From positions 2,976,001-3,040,000 of the forward strand of contig NZ_UGSI01000001.1 in assembly GCF_900454495.1 (NCBI RefSeq): DNA of 64,000 nt. The letters are read 5' to 3'. The notes beneath the pieces are model-generated. The model did not search any database. It had not been told where the DNA came from and saw only the letters and a list, made by a program, of their open reading frames with translations. Positions 25,267-32,473 of this stretch are shown here, piece by piece. The position numbers and the translations under genes were made by a program. The stretch comes from Paenibacillus macerans. Lineage in GTDB: Bacteria > Bacillota > Bacilli > Paenibacillales > Paenibacillaceae. The number at the start of each line of letters is the position of its first letter. Within the stretch, counting starts at the first letter, position 1.

Positions 25267-26130
25267 TTGTTTATAGACCCAATGCTACTTGCCACAGCCC
25301 CTGGACCATTTTCCGATCCACGATTTATCTATGAGCCGAAGATTGACGGCCACCGGTTAATATTCTCGCAACAGAACGGCGTCATTCGCCTATACACGCG
25401 TCATAACAATGACTGCACCAGACAGTACCCGGAACTGCAGCTTCCATTTGGGTGCGACGATGTTGTCTTGGACGGCGAGGTTGCTTGTACTGACCCAACC
25501 ACCGGCCTTTCTGACTTTGAAGCGGTCATGGCAAGGTTAAAGGCCGGAAAGACCGATAAAATTAACCGATTAACCCGAACACAACCAGCCACTTACGTCA
25601 TTTTCGATATTTTACGGTATAAAGGCGAGGACCTTCGTCGTTTGCCGCTCAAGGAGCGTAAAGAGATCCTCGCTAATCTAGAATTACCCAGCGCGAGTTT
25701 CGGCGTTGTGCCGTATATCGCCGGCGCGGGCAAAGCGTTGTTTGCTCAGATCGAGGCACGCGGCATGGAGGGGGTTGTCGGCAAACGGATGGATAGCAAA
25801 TATGAAACAGGCCGACGCTCCGTGGCTTGGCAAAAAGTTATTAACTGGTCTTATGCGGAGGTCTTTATCATAGGGTACCAAAAGAAGGAGTTTGGATGGC
25901 TTACAGCGATTTTAGACGAGTCCGGCAAACTGCGGCCAACAGGAATTATTGAGCACGGCCCCGGGAAAGAGATAAAGAGGGATTTCTATGCTGCAGCCAA
26001 GAGGTTTATATCAGGTGAAACCCAAGATTTTGTATATCTTGAGCCAAGAATCCGGGCCCGAGTAAAAATGCGAAACTGGACTAAAGCGGGACTGCTGCGT
26101 AGTCCAGTGTTTGAGAAGTTTATCATATAA
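25267..26130 (+). CDS. ATP-dependent DNA ligase (LigD/phage type, catalytic core only)
   Basis: The 287-residue protein seals DNA nicks through an enzyme-AMP intermediate. Motif I with the adenylated Lys is YEPKIDGHRLIF (about residue 25), motif III VLDGEVAC, IIIa VIFDILRYKGED, IV EGVVGKRMDSKYETG, V WQKVINW, and an OB-fold follows (FIIGYQKKEFGWL...). It lacks the polymerase and phosphoesterase domains of full LigD. Start is TTG 25267 after GGGGGTGG, with a TATAAT box at 25243-25248. No Ku gene is nearby. The end overlaps the convergent recombinase by 8 bases. Confidence 0.9.
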   Translation: MFIDPMLLATAPGPFSDPRFIYEPKIDGHRLIFSQQNGVIRLYTRHNNDCTRQYPELQLPFGCDDVVLDGEVACTDPTTGLSDFEAVMARLKAGKTDKINRLTRTQPATYVIFDILRYKGEDLRRLPLKERKEILANLELPSASFGVVPYIAGAGKALFAQIEARGMEGVVGKRMDSKYETGRRSVAWQKVINWSYAEVFIIGYQKKEFGWLTAILDESGKLRPTGIIEHGPGKEIKRDFYAAAKRFISGETQDFVYLEPRIRARVKMRNWTKAGLLRSPVFEKFII

Positions 26131-27019
26131 GCAGTGCATACTTTTCGTGTTTCTTGCGTAGATCGCTACTAAAAAGTTGAACGTAATGGGATGTCATGTG
26201 CCCGGAAGAGTGTCCGAGTATGCGTTGCAAACTGATCGGATCGCCATCGTTCATAATCCAATGTTTTGCAAAAGTGTGTCGAAATACGTGCGGCCGAACT
26301 TCTGTGTTATTAAACAAGCCGGGATAACTATGTTTGATTCGTGCTAAGTACTTTCGTACAGCAGACGAAGAAACTGGAAACACACGGTTGGACTCTATTT
26401 GTTGCAGATGGGATCGAAGTTCCGGAACTAATGCACCCGACACCGGAACCACGCGATCCTTTTTCGTTTTTGTATTTGTAATTAAAAGCTGACTCTCTTC
26501 TAAAAATACATCCTCTTTTTCTAACCCCAAAACCTCTGATATTCTCAATCCGGTATTAATTAGAACTCGAAACATAAGGCCATAAAACGGGTTGCTTCTT
26601 TCAATTATGTAGACTAACTGATCGAGTGAAAAAGTTTTTGTTACCTTAACTGTAACTGGAGGTTTTCTTATGTCAATAAAGAGAGTGAAGTTCTTCCGGC
26701 GAACCAGGTATGCCTCAAACATTCTCAAAACATCGTAATATTTTCGAATTGAATTAAAGGTGAGGTTTTTTCCTGTTTTTACGCTGATTTTATCTTTATA
26801 TAAATATCTGAAGTATCTATCAATCAACTCTCGATCAATTTTATTCAAAGTTTCTATACCAAGAGTATGACAGAATGCTATAAAGTCGCGCAATACGACT
26901 CCGTCAAGCATAAGCGTGCTGCTGGAAAGCCCAGCCGATGCTCGATACGCTTTAAATTCTTCAATAACATTTTGAATACATGCTGAGTTGGGAAACGCAA
27001 TAATAGAAGCTCCGATCAT
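26123..27019 (-). CDS. Tyrosine recombinase (second, unrelated integrase)
   Basis: About 298 residues from ATG 27019 (a GTG at 27047-27049 is an alternative). The N-terminal core-binding domain contains TLMLDGVVLRDFIAFCHTLG; the catalytic residues are Arg in INTGLRISEVLGL, Lys in TNTKTKKDRVVPV, HxxR in RPHVFRHTFAKHW, His in RILGHSSGHMTS and Tyr in SHYVQLF. It is only distantly similar to the 23157 recombinase. It could serve the conjugative element to the right or the ligase-bearing island; attachment sites were not identified. Confidence 0.9.
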   Translation of the reverse strand: MIGASIIAFPNSACIQNVIEEFKAYRASAGLSSSTLMLDGVVLRDFIAFCHTLGIETLNKIDRELIDRYFRYLYKDKISVKTGKNLTFNSIRKYYDVLRMFEAYLVRRKNFTLFIDIRKPPVTVKVTKTFSLDQLVYIIERSNPFYGLMFRVLINTGLRISEVLGLEKEDVFLEESQLLITNTKTKKDRVVPVSGALVPELRSHLQQIESNRVFPVSSSAVRKYLARIKHSYPGLFNNTEVRPHVFRHTFAKHWIMNDGDPISLQRILGHSSGHMTSHYVQLFSSDLRKKHEKYALLI

Positions 27020-27100
27020 TTTATACCACTTTCTATTCGAATTTCCCACAAAGTTCAGATAATTAAAAACTATTCGACAAAGGAACCATCGTCAAATAAT

Positions 27101-27307
27101 CTATATCGCATACTTAAACGTACACGCAGACCGAAAATATCGATCATTTCCAACTTTAATACTGTCCTTCGTTATCTCCATGATCTTTCCGCTTCCAATA
27201 AGTTCACCTGCAATGAATACTACAATCGGCACGCGGCCCATTTGAGCAGTATAAAAGTGAACATCGGAGGTTAGCGACCGCATAAAGCGGCTACTTTGTT
27301 TCATCAT
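27101..27307 (-). CDS. Small hypothetical protein, 68 residues
   Basis: ATG with AGGTGATCG upstream. The C-terminal 45 residues are strand-like (VPIVVFIAGELIGSGKIMEI, KDSIKVGNDRYFRSACTFKY), suggesting a small beta barrel. Unrecognised. Confidence 0.62.
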   Translation of the reverse strand: MMKQSSRFMRSLTSDVHFYTAQMGRVPIVVFIAGELIGSGKIMEITKDSIKVGNDRYFRSACTFKYAI

Positions 27308-27377
27308 CGATCACCTCACCGAAATTTTACCATATTGAACGGGCACATCCCAGCGTATGTTATTCCTTGAACTAGAT

Positions 27378-27614
27378 CTAATTAATTTCTTTTTTGTTTC
27401 GGCTCCTAAGTTTCAGGATCACAGTCGTCTCCAGTTTGGGATTATCGGGCCATAAGATAAATTCTTTTCCAACAAGTCCCCTTAGGCCAGTATAAATGTC
27501 CTCTCGCTTCCTCCCCGTCTTTCTCTGGAGTTCCGGCATCGTAGGCATTCGCCGACGCGTAGAACTAAAATTAAATAAGATATGTAACAATTTCTGCTCA
27601 GTATCATTAAGCAT
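27378..27614 (-). CDS. Small winged-helix protein, LexA-N-like
   Basis: 78 residues from ATG 27614 (GAGGTGATTAC upstream). MLNDTEQKLLHILFNFSSTR, then MPTMPELQRKTGRKREDIY and TGLRGLVGKEFI form a winged helix like the LexA N-terminal DNA-binding domain, without any protease domain. It is divergent from the SIR2 gene and could regulate it. Confidence 0.68.
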   Translation of the reverse strand: MLNDTEQKLLHILFNFSSTRRRMPTMPELQRKTGRKREDIYTGLRGLVGKEFILWPDNPKLETTVILKLRSRNKKEIN

Positions 27615-27786
27615 GTAATCACCTCTAACGCGAGTTATTTTTATTATATTCGAATATTCGTTCCCCATTCGTCTAGAAAAATGATTCCAATTTTATCTTT
27701 AATATATTATTCTTCTTGAAGCAAACTATCCTAAAACATGATAGTATTGGTAGTAAAAGTATCTTTAACTCGAAGGAGGGCGAAAT

Positions 27787-29400
27787 ATGGCGATGTCAGT
27801 TGATGAGTTAAAAATAGCTGAGATTTTAAAAGGGTCTACTTCATTGCCGTTTCTGTTTGTAGGGGCGGGCATGTCAATGAGATATTTATCAACTCAAAAC
27901 TGGGAAGGTCTTTTGAGACATTTTGCATCCTTCGTTGACTCAACTCCCCTTGCTTATGAAAAATTTTTAAACAAAGCTAGACAACATATTCAAGCATCAG
28001 GGAGGGAATCAACAAAAAACACACTAAATACAACAATAGCTGATCTAATTGAAAATGAATTCAATGATAATTGGTTCACTGATTCACGATTTGAGGAAAG
28101 TAGAAAAAATCACCACGAAATCATTAGAACAGGAGTATCACCATTTAAATTAGAAATTGCGTTACATTTCAAAAAAATGAACCTCGACTCGATTCCAGAA
28201 AAATATTCAAAAGAAATAACGTTGTTAAAACGTCTTGGAAAAAAATCTATCGCTGGGATAATAACTACTAACTACGATCTATTTCTGGATACCCTATATC
28301 CTGACTACACAACATACATAGGACAAGAAGAACTTATTTTCTCCCAATCCTACGCAATAAATGAATTATATAAAATACATGGTTGTAGCACGAATCCAGC
28401 ATCAATAATAATTAATACCCAAGACTATCAAAACTTCGAAAAAAAGAATTCCTATCTTGCTGCTAAATTAATGACAATTTTTGTTGAACATCCAATAATT
28501 TTCTTAGGCTATTCCCTTGATGATGAAAATGTCCAGGCAATCATAAAAGCTATTGTTGATTGCTTGAGCGAGGAGAAACTAAACATGTTGAGGGATAGGC
28601 TTATTTTTGTAGACTGGACTCCTGACCATCTAGGAATGAGTGTATATCCTTACTCAAGAGATTTTGGATATGGAAAAGTCATAAGTATGACAAAGGTCAT
28701 CACAGATTCATACGAAGAATTATATAGTCTGATACTTGAAAATAAATCAAAGTATCCGACGAAGCTCATACGCCGATTAAAAGAAGATATGTATAGCCTA
28801 GCATTAACCAGTGATTCTCCTGAGAGAATACTAGTAATGCCAATGGCGGATGATGATATTAACTCAAGTGATGTTGAAGTAGTTGTTGGATTTGGACTCG
28901 TTGAATTAGGGAAGCAGGGTTACAGAGGAATCTCGCCAGAGCAGGTCTACCTGGATATTGTTTTCGATACTCAAAATTTTAACAATAAGCTTCTTGTTTA
29001 TGAAACTTTTCCGGTTCTTCTTAAACAAGTTGCCTATAGTCTTCCAGTGTTTAAGTATATAGCTGAGTTCGATTATGAAACTCTTCCTGAAGAACTTGAA
29101 AGATTTACAACTTACACCTTCGATAATAATTTAGCAAACAACTCAATCCTCAAAGCGAGAGCTAAATTACGGTTATCATCAATCGATGAAGCTATTGAAA
29201 AAGCGGGCCTCGATGTAAAACGTCAGATTGCATTTATTCAAACACTGGCTGAATCAAATATCGATATTCAGAAACTTGAATCTTACTTGAAGGAAGTACT
29301 TACAGCTAATGAAAAGATACTGGTAAACAGCGATCAATATACCAAAACAACTCTCAAAAAGCTTATTAAAATGCTTGATTATTTAAAATACAAAAAATAA
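27787..29400 (+). CDS. SIR2-domain protein, candidate anti-phage NADase
   Basis: The 537-residue protein carries an N-terminal SIR2_2-type Rossmann domain (about 1-310): nucleotide loop LPFLFVGAGMSMRYL, the catalytic-site residues in AGIITTNYDLFLDTL and LYKIHGCSTNPASII (conserved Asn/Asp and His), and PIIFLGYSLDDENVQ. The C-terminal half (310-537) is AT-rich, helical and unrecognised, probably sensing or oligomerising. Standalone SIR2 proteins of this build in defence islands deplete NAD+ on infection; that is known for relatives and only inferred here. Ribosome site GAAGGAGGG. Low GC and flanking mobile genes support transfer. Confidence 0.9.
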   Translation: MAMSVDELKIAEILKGSTSLPFLFVGAGMSMRYLSTQNWEGLLRHFASFVDSTPLAYEKFLNKARQHIQASGRESTKNTLNTTIADLIENEFNDNWFTDSRFEESRKNHHEIIRTGVSPFKLEIALHFKKMNLDSIPEKYSKEITLLKRLGKKSIAGIITTNYDLFLDTLYPDYTTYIGQEELIFSQSYAINELYKIHGCSTNPASIIINTQDYQNFEKKNSYLAAKLMTIFVEHPIIFLGYSLDDENVQAIIKAIVDCLSEEKLNMLRDRLIFVDWTPDHLGMSVYPYSRDFGYGKVISMTKVITDSYEELYSLILENKSKYPTKLIRRLKEDMYSLALTSDSPERILVMPMADDDINSSDVEVVVGFGLVELGKQGYRGISPEQVYLDIVFDTQNFNNKLLVYETFPVLLKQVAYSLPVFKYIAEFDYETLPEELERFTTYTFDNNLANNSILKARAKLRLSSIDEAIEKAGLDVKRQIAFIQTLAESNIDIQKLESYLKEVLTANEKILVNSDQYTKTTLKKLIKMLDYLKYKK

Positions 29401-29460
29401 AGTGGACCTAGAATCCTAGTCCCCAAACTAATTGGTCACCAAAAATCCTCAGTCCACTTA
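29400..29460 (+). terminator. Long-loop hairpin after the SIR2 gene
   Basis: AAGTGGAC and GTCCACTT face each other across about 45 bases containing CTAG/CTAG and GGTCACC pieces. A weak terminator. The following 29461-29688 holds no gene I can see. Confidence 0.4.
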
Positions 29461-29688
29461 TTATTAACCTAATTTTACCATCTAGAAGAACCAATAGTCA
29501 ATCCAAACAGCGCCCATTAACATTAAGGCCAAGCGTTTTTTTCACCGATTTCTTCAACAACGGTGTTTACGTATGTGTTGAGAAAATTATATACCATATT
29601 CAGACATAACGTGTTCGTTTCGTCGGTTACTGATGATTCCGATCTTAGCCAGTAGCCAAGGATTAGCTTATTACCAAAAATATTACAA

Positions 29689-29742
29689 AATCAAAATAAG
29701 CCCTTGGAAGCTCAATTACACTCTTCCGGGCTTATTTTGATT
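29689..29742 (-). terminator. Terminator of the toxSAS-Panacea operon
   Basis: Perfect 15-base arms AATCAAAATAAGCCC and GGGCTTATTTTGATT flank a 24-base loop that itself carries GGAAG/CTTCC. It lies 14 bases beyond the antitoxin stop. Confidence 0.85.
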
Positions 29743-29756
29743 ACGTTATTTTTTCC

Positions 29757-30512
29757 TTAGACTACCAAACTATGGTACTCTTTAATCAAATCATCCGTGA
29801 TAATACTATTAAGCCCCTCTCGGTACACTCTTTCCCAAGGACCTCCAGGTCTATGAGTTTTTTCAACTAAATCCCCCGCTGAATACGCATGATACTCTTT
29901 TAAAGTATCTATGATACATTTGGCTGATGTGATACCATCTTCAGACATTAAAATTCTAACAAATGAAGGTGGGACAATACTTTTAGTTTGTTGTAGATAG
30001 AAGGTACCTTCATCTTCCTCACCGAACTCAATCCTTGATGCTCCATTATGCCGAAATTTATAATAAACATCTTCTACGACTGGACCATATTTAAAAGCAA
30101 CTATAGGCTCTTTAAATAATTTTTTTCCTGTATTAAGAAGATACCCTGCGTAAGCGTAGTACAGTAACTTTTGCAACATTAAGTGCGTTGTTGGCATTAT
30201 CGACAAAATAAATTTAGCAACATCATATGCTTTTAATTCAGTACCTCTAGTTAACTGTTCAATAAAAAGACCAAGGTTATCTGTAATGATCACATCAGCA
30301 AAAAACGAATCCTTCTCGACAACTGAATCCCATAGTATGGAGTCCGTTGATAATTTATGTATTGCAAGATGAATGTCTCCAGACTCTAACTTTATTCTCT
30401 CCATTGCCTGCTCTATAAAGTGCATATCGAGCTTTTCATCTGACGAATAATGCCAACCTATACGACGTCCTAAGGCATAATCACTAGAAATAGCTATAAA
30501 ATGAAATGCCAT
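29757..30512 (-). CDS. Panacea (SocA/DUF4065) antitoxin
   Basis: 251 residues. The C-terminal half is a Panacea domain: THLMLQKLLYYAYAGYLLNT, FKEPIVAFKYGPVVEDVYYK, then a region ending in AYSAGDLVEKTHRPGGPWER. The N-terminal 100 residues are a separate, variable domain. Panacea domains neutralise many unrelated toxins, including toxSAS alarmone-synthetase-like enzymes, by direct binding. The gene starts 6 bases after the toxin stop with GGGGTGAGG inside the toxin end, so the two are co-translated. This pairing mirrors the PaSpo/PanA type known from Paenibacillus. Confidence 0.9.
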   Translation of the reverse strand: MAFHFIAISSDYALGRRIGWHYSSDEKLDMHFIEQAMERIKLESGDIHLAIHKLSTDSILWDSVVEKDSFFADVIITDNLGLFIEQLTRGTELKAYDVAKFILSIMPTTHLMLQKLLYYAYAGYLLNTGKKLFKEPIVAFKYGPVVEDVYYKFRHNGASRIEFGEEDEGTFYLQQTKSIVPPSFVRILMSEDGITSAKCIIDTLKEYHAYSAGDLVEKTHRPGGPWERVYREGLNSIITDDLIKEYHSLVV

Positions 30513-30518
30513 ATATCC

Positions 30519-31190
30519 TCACCCCTTTCTTGGGTCATTCGAAACGTATTCTTGAGGCCAGTATATGTATTGTCGCTTGCTTTTGTGCTCTTTATGTAAT
30601 TGTTCATTTTGCTTAGTATCTGCAGGATTCCAAATTTGAAGCTCCCATGGAAAAAAGTTGTTTTCCCCATAAAAATATATGTGGGTTCCCTTATATCCAT
30701 GCTTAGAAGAATCGATAATATTGATTTTATATTTATCTTTAATTCTATTGCAAATATCGTCTAATTCCCTGCAGTCTGAATGCTCAAATCCATCGACTAT
30801 AATCCTAAAACCTAGCAAGTCATTTAAGCATTTATTAATAGGTACTTCACCTAATATATCTTTTCCAAACCTATAATAAAATAATTTGTTTACTACGGAC
30901 TCTTTTTGTTTAATTCTCGATCTAAAATCCCAATGGCTGTAGTAATATTCGTATTCCATTTGAACAATCAGCCTATTTAACATCTCCAAGTATTGATCAA
31001 TTGAATAAAGAAAGTCACTTGAGATATTCTTAGGGCCATCAAAGATAACATCACGCACTTGCTTCTTTTTTAAATTAATCGACTTATTATTACCTTTACT
31101 AAAAAATACTCTCGAGACATCTCCATGCAAATCACAAACTTCTTCGATTAACTTCCCAATACTTTGATAATTAGCAGCCATTTGAAACAT
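30519..31190 (-). CDS. toxSAS toxin (RelA/SpoT nucleotidyltransferase domain)
   Basis: 223 residues with a RelA/SpoT synthetase domain in the centre and end: NKLFYYRFGKDILGEVPINK, CLNDLLGFRIIVDGF (the D..G.R box), SKHGYKGTHIYFYGENNFFP and WELQIWNPADTKQNEQLHKE. No hydrolase, TGS or ACT domains are present, as expected for a small toxic synthetase. Known toxSAS enzymes either make toxic alarmones or pyrophosphorylate the tRNA 3' CCA end and stop translation; which applies here cannot be told. First gene of the operon with the Panacea antitoxin. ATG 31190 or 31181 are both possible starts. Confidence 0.87.
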   Translation of the reverse strand: MFQMAANYQSIGKLIEEVCDLHGDVSRVFFSKGNNKSINLKKKQVRDVIFDGPKNISSDFLYSIDQYLEMLNRLIVQMEYEYYYSHWDFRSRIKQKESVVNKLFYYRFGKDILGEVPINKCLNDLLGFRIIVDGFEHSDCRELDDICNRIKDKYKINIIDSSKHGYKGTHIYFYGENNFFPWELQIWNPADTKQNEQLHKEHKSKRQYIYWPQEYVSNDPRKG

Positions 31191-31457
31191 GCGCCCTTCT
31201 AGATTTATATTACTGACGCTTATTACAATTTAATAATACCATAACTTGTCAATAGTAGTGTTTTCCCTTTCTCCTTTCCCCATTTATATCGGCTAAAAAA
31301 CATTTTATTTGACTCAACTAAAAAAACATCAAAGAACGGGAACGTTTGTTTGTATTATATACCTATAATCTATGTAATACAAGGTGCCTTTTAGCTATAC
31401 GTTAAAAATAGGAAACCAGTTGGATTGAAAATCTTCTAACGATAGTACTGTAAATTA
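31191..31457. other. Intergenic stretch, possible small-RNA gene
   Basis: No protein frame is convincing. A TATAAT occurs near 31370 on the plus strand with A/T-rich upstream sequence, and the next feature on that strand is the very strong terminator at 31458-31505. A roughly 120-base plus-strand transcript is therefore possible. It would be divergent from the toxin gene. Confidence 0.3.
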
Positions 31458-31505
31458 ACTAGTTCAAAAAGGCCCCGCCAGCTGGCGAGGCCTTTTTGAA
31501 CTAGT
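31458..31505. terminator. 48-base near-perfect palindrome, bidirectional terminator
   Basis: 17-base perfect arms ACTAGTTCAAAAAGGCC and GGCCTTTTTGAACTAGT enclose an inner CCGCCAG/CTGGCG stem. A and T runs on both sides make it a terminator in both directions. Confidence 0.85.
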
Positions 31506-31595
31506 GCTACCGGATTACATAAAAAGGGTATTACTCCCATTCAGCGTCCTCTCGACAGAACCGGTATGTTCCGCGCTCCAAATCCCTTGGGTTCA

Positions 31596-31787
31596 TCACT
31601 CGGCGAAAAAAGCAATCCAAGTGTAAGCGGCTCTATATTCATACCGAAATCCGTATCTTTTAAAATATTTTATAGCCTGATCATCAAAAGCTATGGGAAT
31701 GAATATGATGTGTCCTCCGCTCACGGATTTGCAAATTTCGAACCCTTCTATGTTTTCCTCAAGCCATTTTCTGATTCTATTATTCAT
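31596..31787 (-). CDS. Small hypothetical protein, 63 residues
   Basis: ATG 31787 follows AGGAGG. The sequence (MNNRIRKWLEENIEGFEICK, VSGGHIIFIPIAFDDQAIKY, FKRYGFRYEY) suggests an alpha/beta fold. It is the last gene of the run with the prepilin peptidase. Unrecognised. Confidence 0.6.
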   Translation of the reverse strand: MNNRIRKWLEENIEGFEICKSVSGGHIIFIPIAFDDQAIKYFKRYGFRYEYRAAYTWIAFFAE

Positions 31788-31804
31788 ATGTCCTCCTAAC
31801 AGGT

Positions 31805-32203
31805 CTAAATAATTATTGCGACCACTGCGCCGACTGATAAAAAAGGAGCTAGAGGGACACTTTGATCCTTCCTCCCCCTAACTCTCTCATAAATCGTATA
31901 CACAAGGGCACCTGCAGACATTACAAAGATAACTAAAACAATCTTTGCACCTAAACAAAGGCCTAAAACGGCCAACATTTTTATATCTCCCGCCCCAATA
32001 AATTGGGGTTTTATCAGATACATCAAAAGAAATAAAAGGGCCGGAACTAGGGCGGCATAATAAGCCGGTTCATGGATTCTTAGGATCAACATTAGCAAAA
32101 GAAATGGGTAAGTGATACTGTTTTTAATCTCCCGGGCCTTGAGATCGGTATAGCTGCAGACCAAGCAGTAAATAATCATACAGCCCATAATAAACAGATT
32201 CAT
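31805..32203 (-). CDS. Type IV prepilin peptidase, A24/TadV-like
   Basis: About 132 residues from ATG 32203 (AAGGAGACAAAA before it; the frame also offers ATG 32233 after GGGGGG). It is a multi-helix membrane protein with the two catalytic Asp boxes of aspartic prepilin peptidases: YTDLKAREIKN and FIGAGDIKMLAVLGL. The short length without an N-methylation domain is typical of TadV/CpaA. It would cut leader peptides of the Tad-like pilin candidates at 44998-45668. It lies 12 kb from them with surface-protein genes in between. Confidence 0.85.
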   Translation of the reverse strand: MNLFIMGCMIIYCLVCSYTDLKAREIKNSITYPFLLLMLILRIHEPAYYAALVPALLFLLMYLIKPQFIGAGDIKMLAVLGLCLGAKIVLVIFVMSAGALVYTIYERVRGRKDQSVPLAPFLSVGAVVAIII

Positions 32204-32277
32204 TTTTGTCTCCTTAAAAAATAGAGGAGCCATATCGGCCCCCCTTTCATTTTAATTGCTTAAGTGCTTCTATTTCA

Positions 32278-32415
32278 TCAATCTTTATCAGTTTTAACTC
32301 CTGGACACTTCTCATTCATACAGATATAATCCGAAGCATGACCTTCTTCAGTTTCCAAGTAATCAGCCAGTTCCATTTCATGTCCACATTCTGGACATAA
32401 TGGACTTCTCGACAT
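32278..32415 (-). CDS. 45-residue zinc-ribbon protein
   Basis: ATG 32415 after AAAGGAG. MSRSPLCPECGHEMELADYL and YICMNEKCPGVKTDKD give two CxxC-type cysteine pairs (CPEC, CMNEKC), a small zinc ribbon. Too short for most gene finders. Role unknown; it is between the CARDB gene and the prepilin peptidase. Confidence 0.6.
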   Translation of the reverse strand: MSRSPLCPECGHEMELADYLETEEGHASDYICMNEKCPGVKTDKD

Positions 32416-32473
32416 TGCCAACAACTCCTTTACTACATATAGATTCTCTTAAAATAGCCAAAAAGGCAATCTT

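Noticed and set aside
31340..31360. Possible LexA box (GAACGGGAACGTTTG)
   Set aside because: It does not fit the GAACN4GTTC spacing of the Firmicute SOS box.
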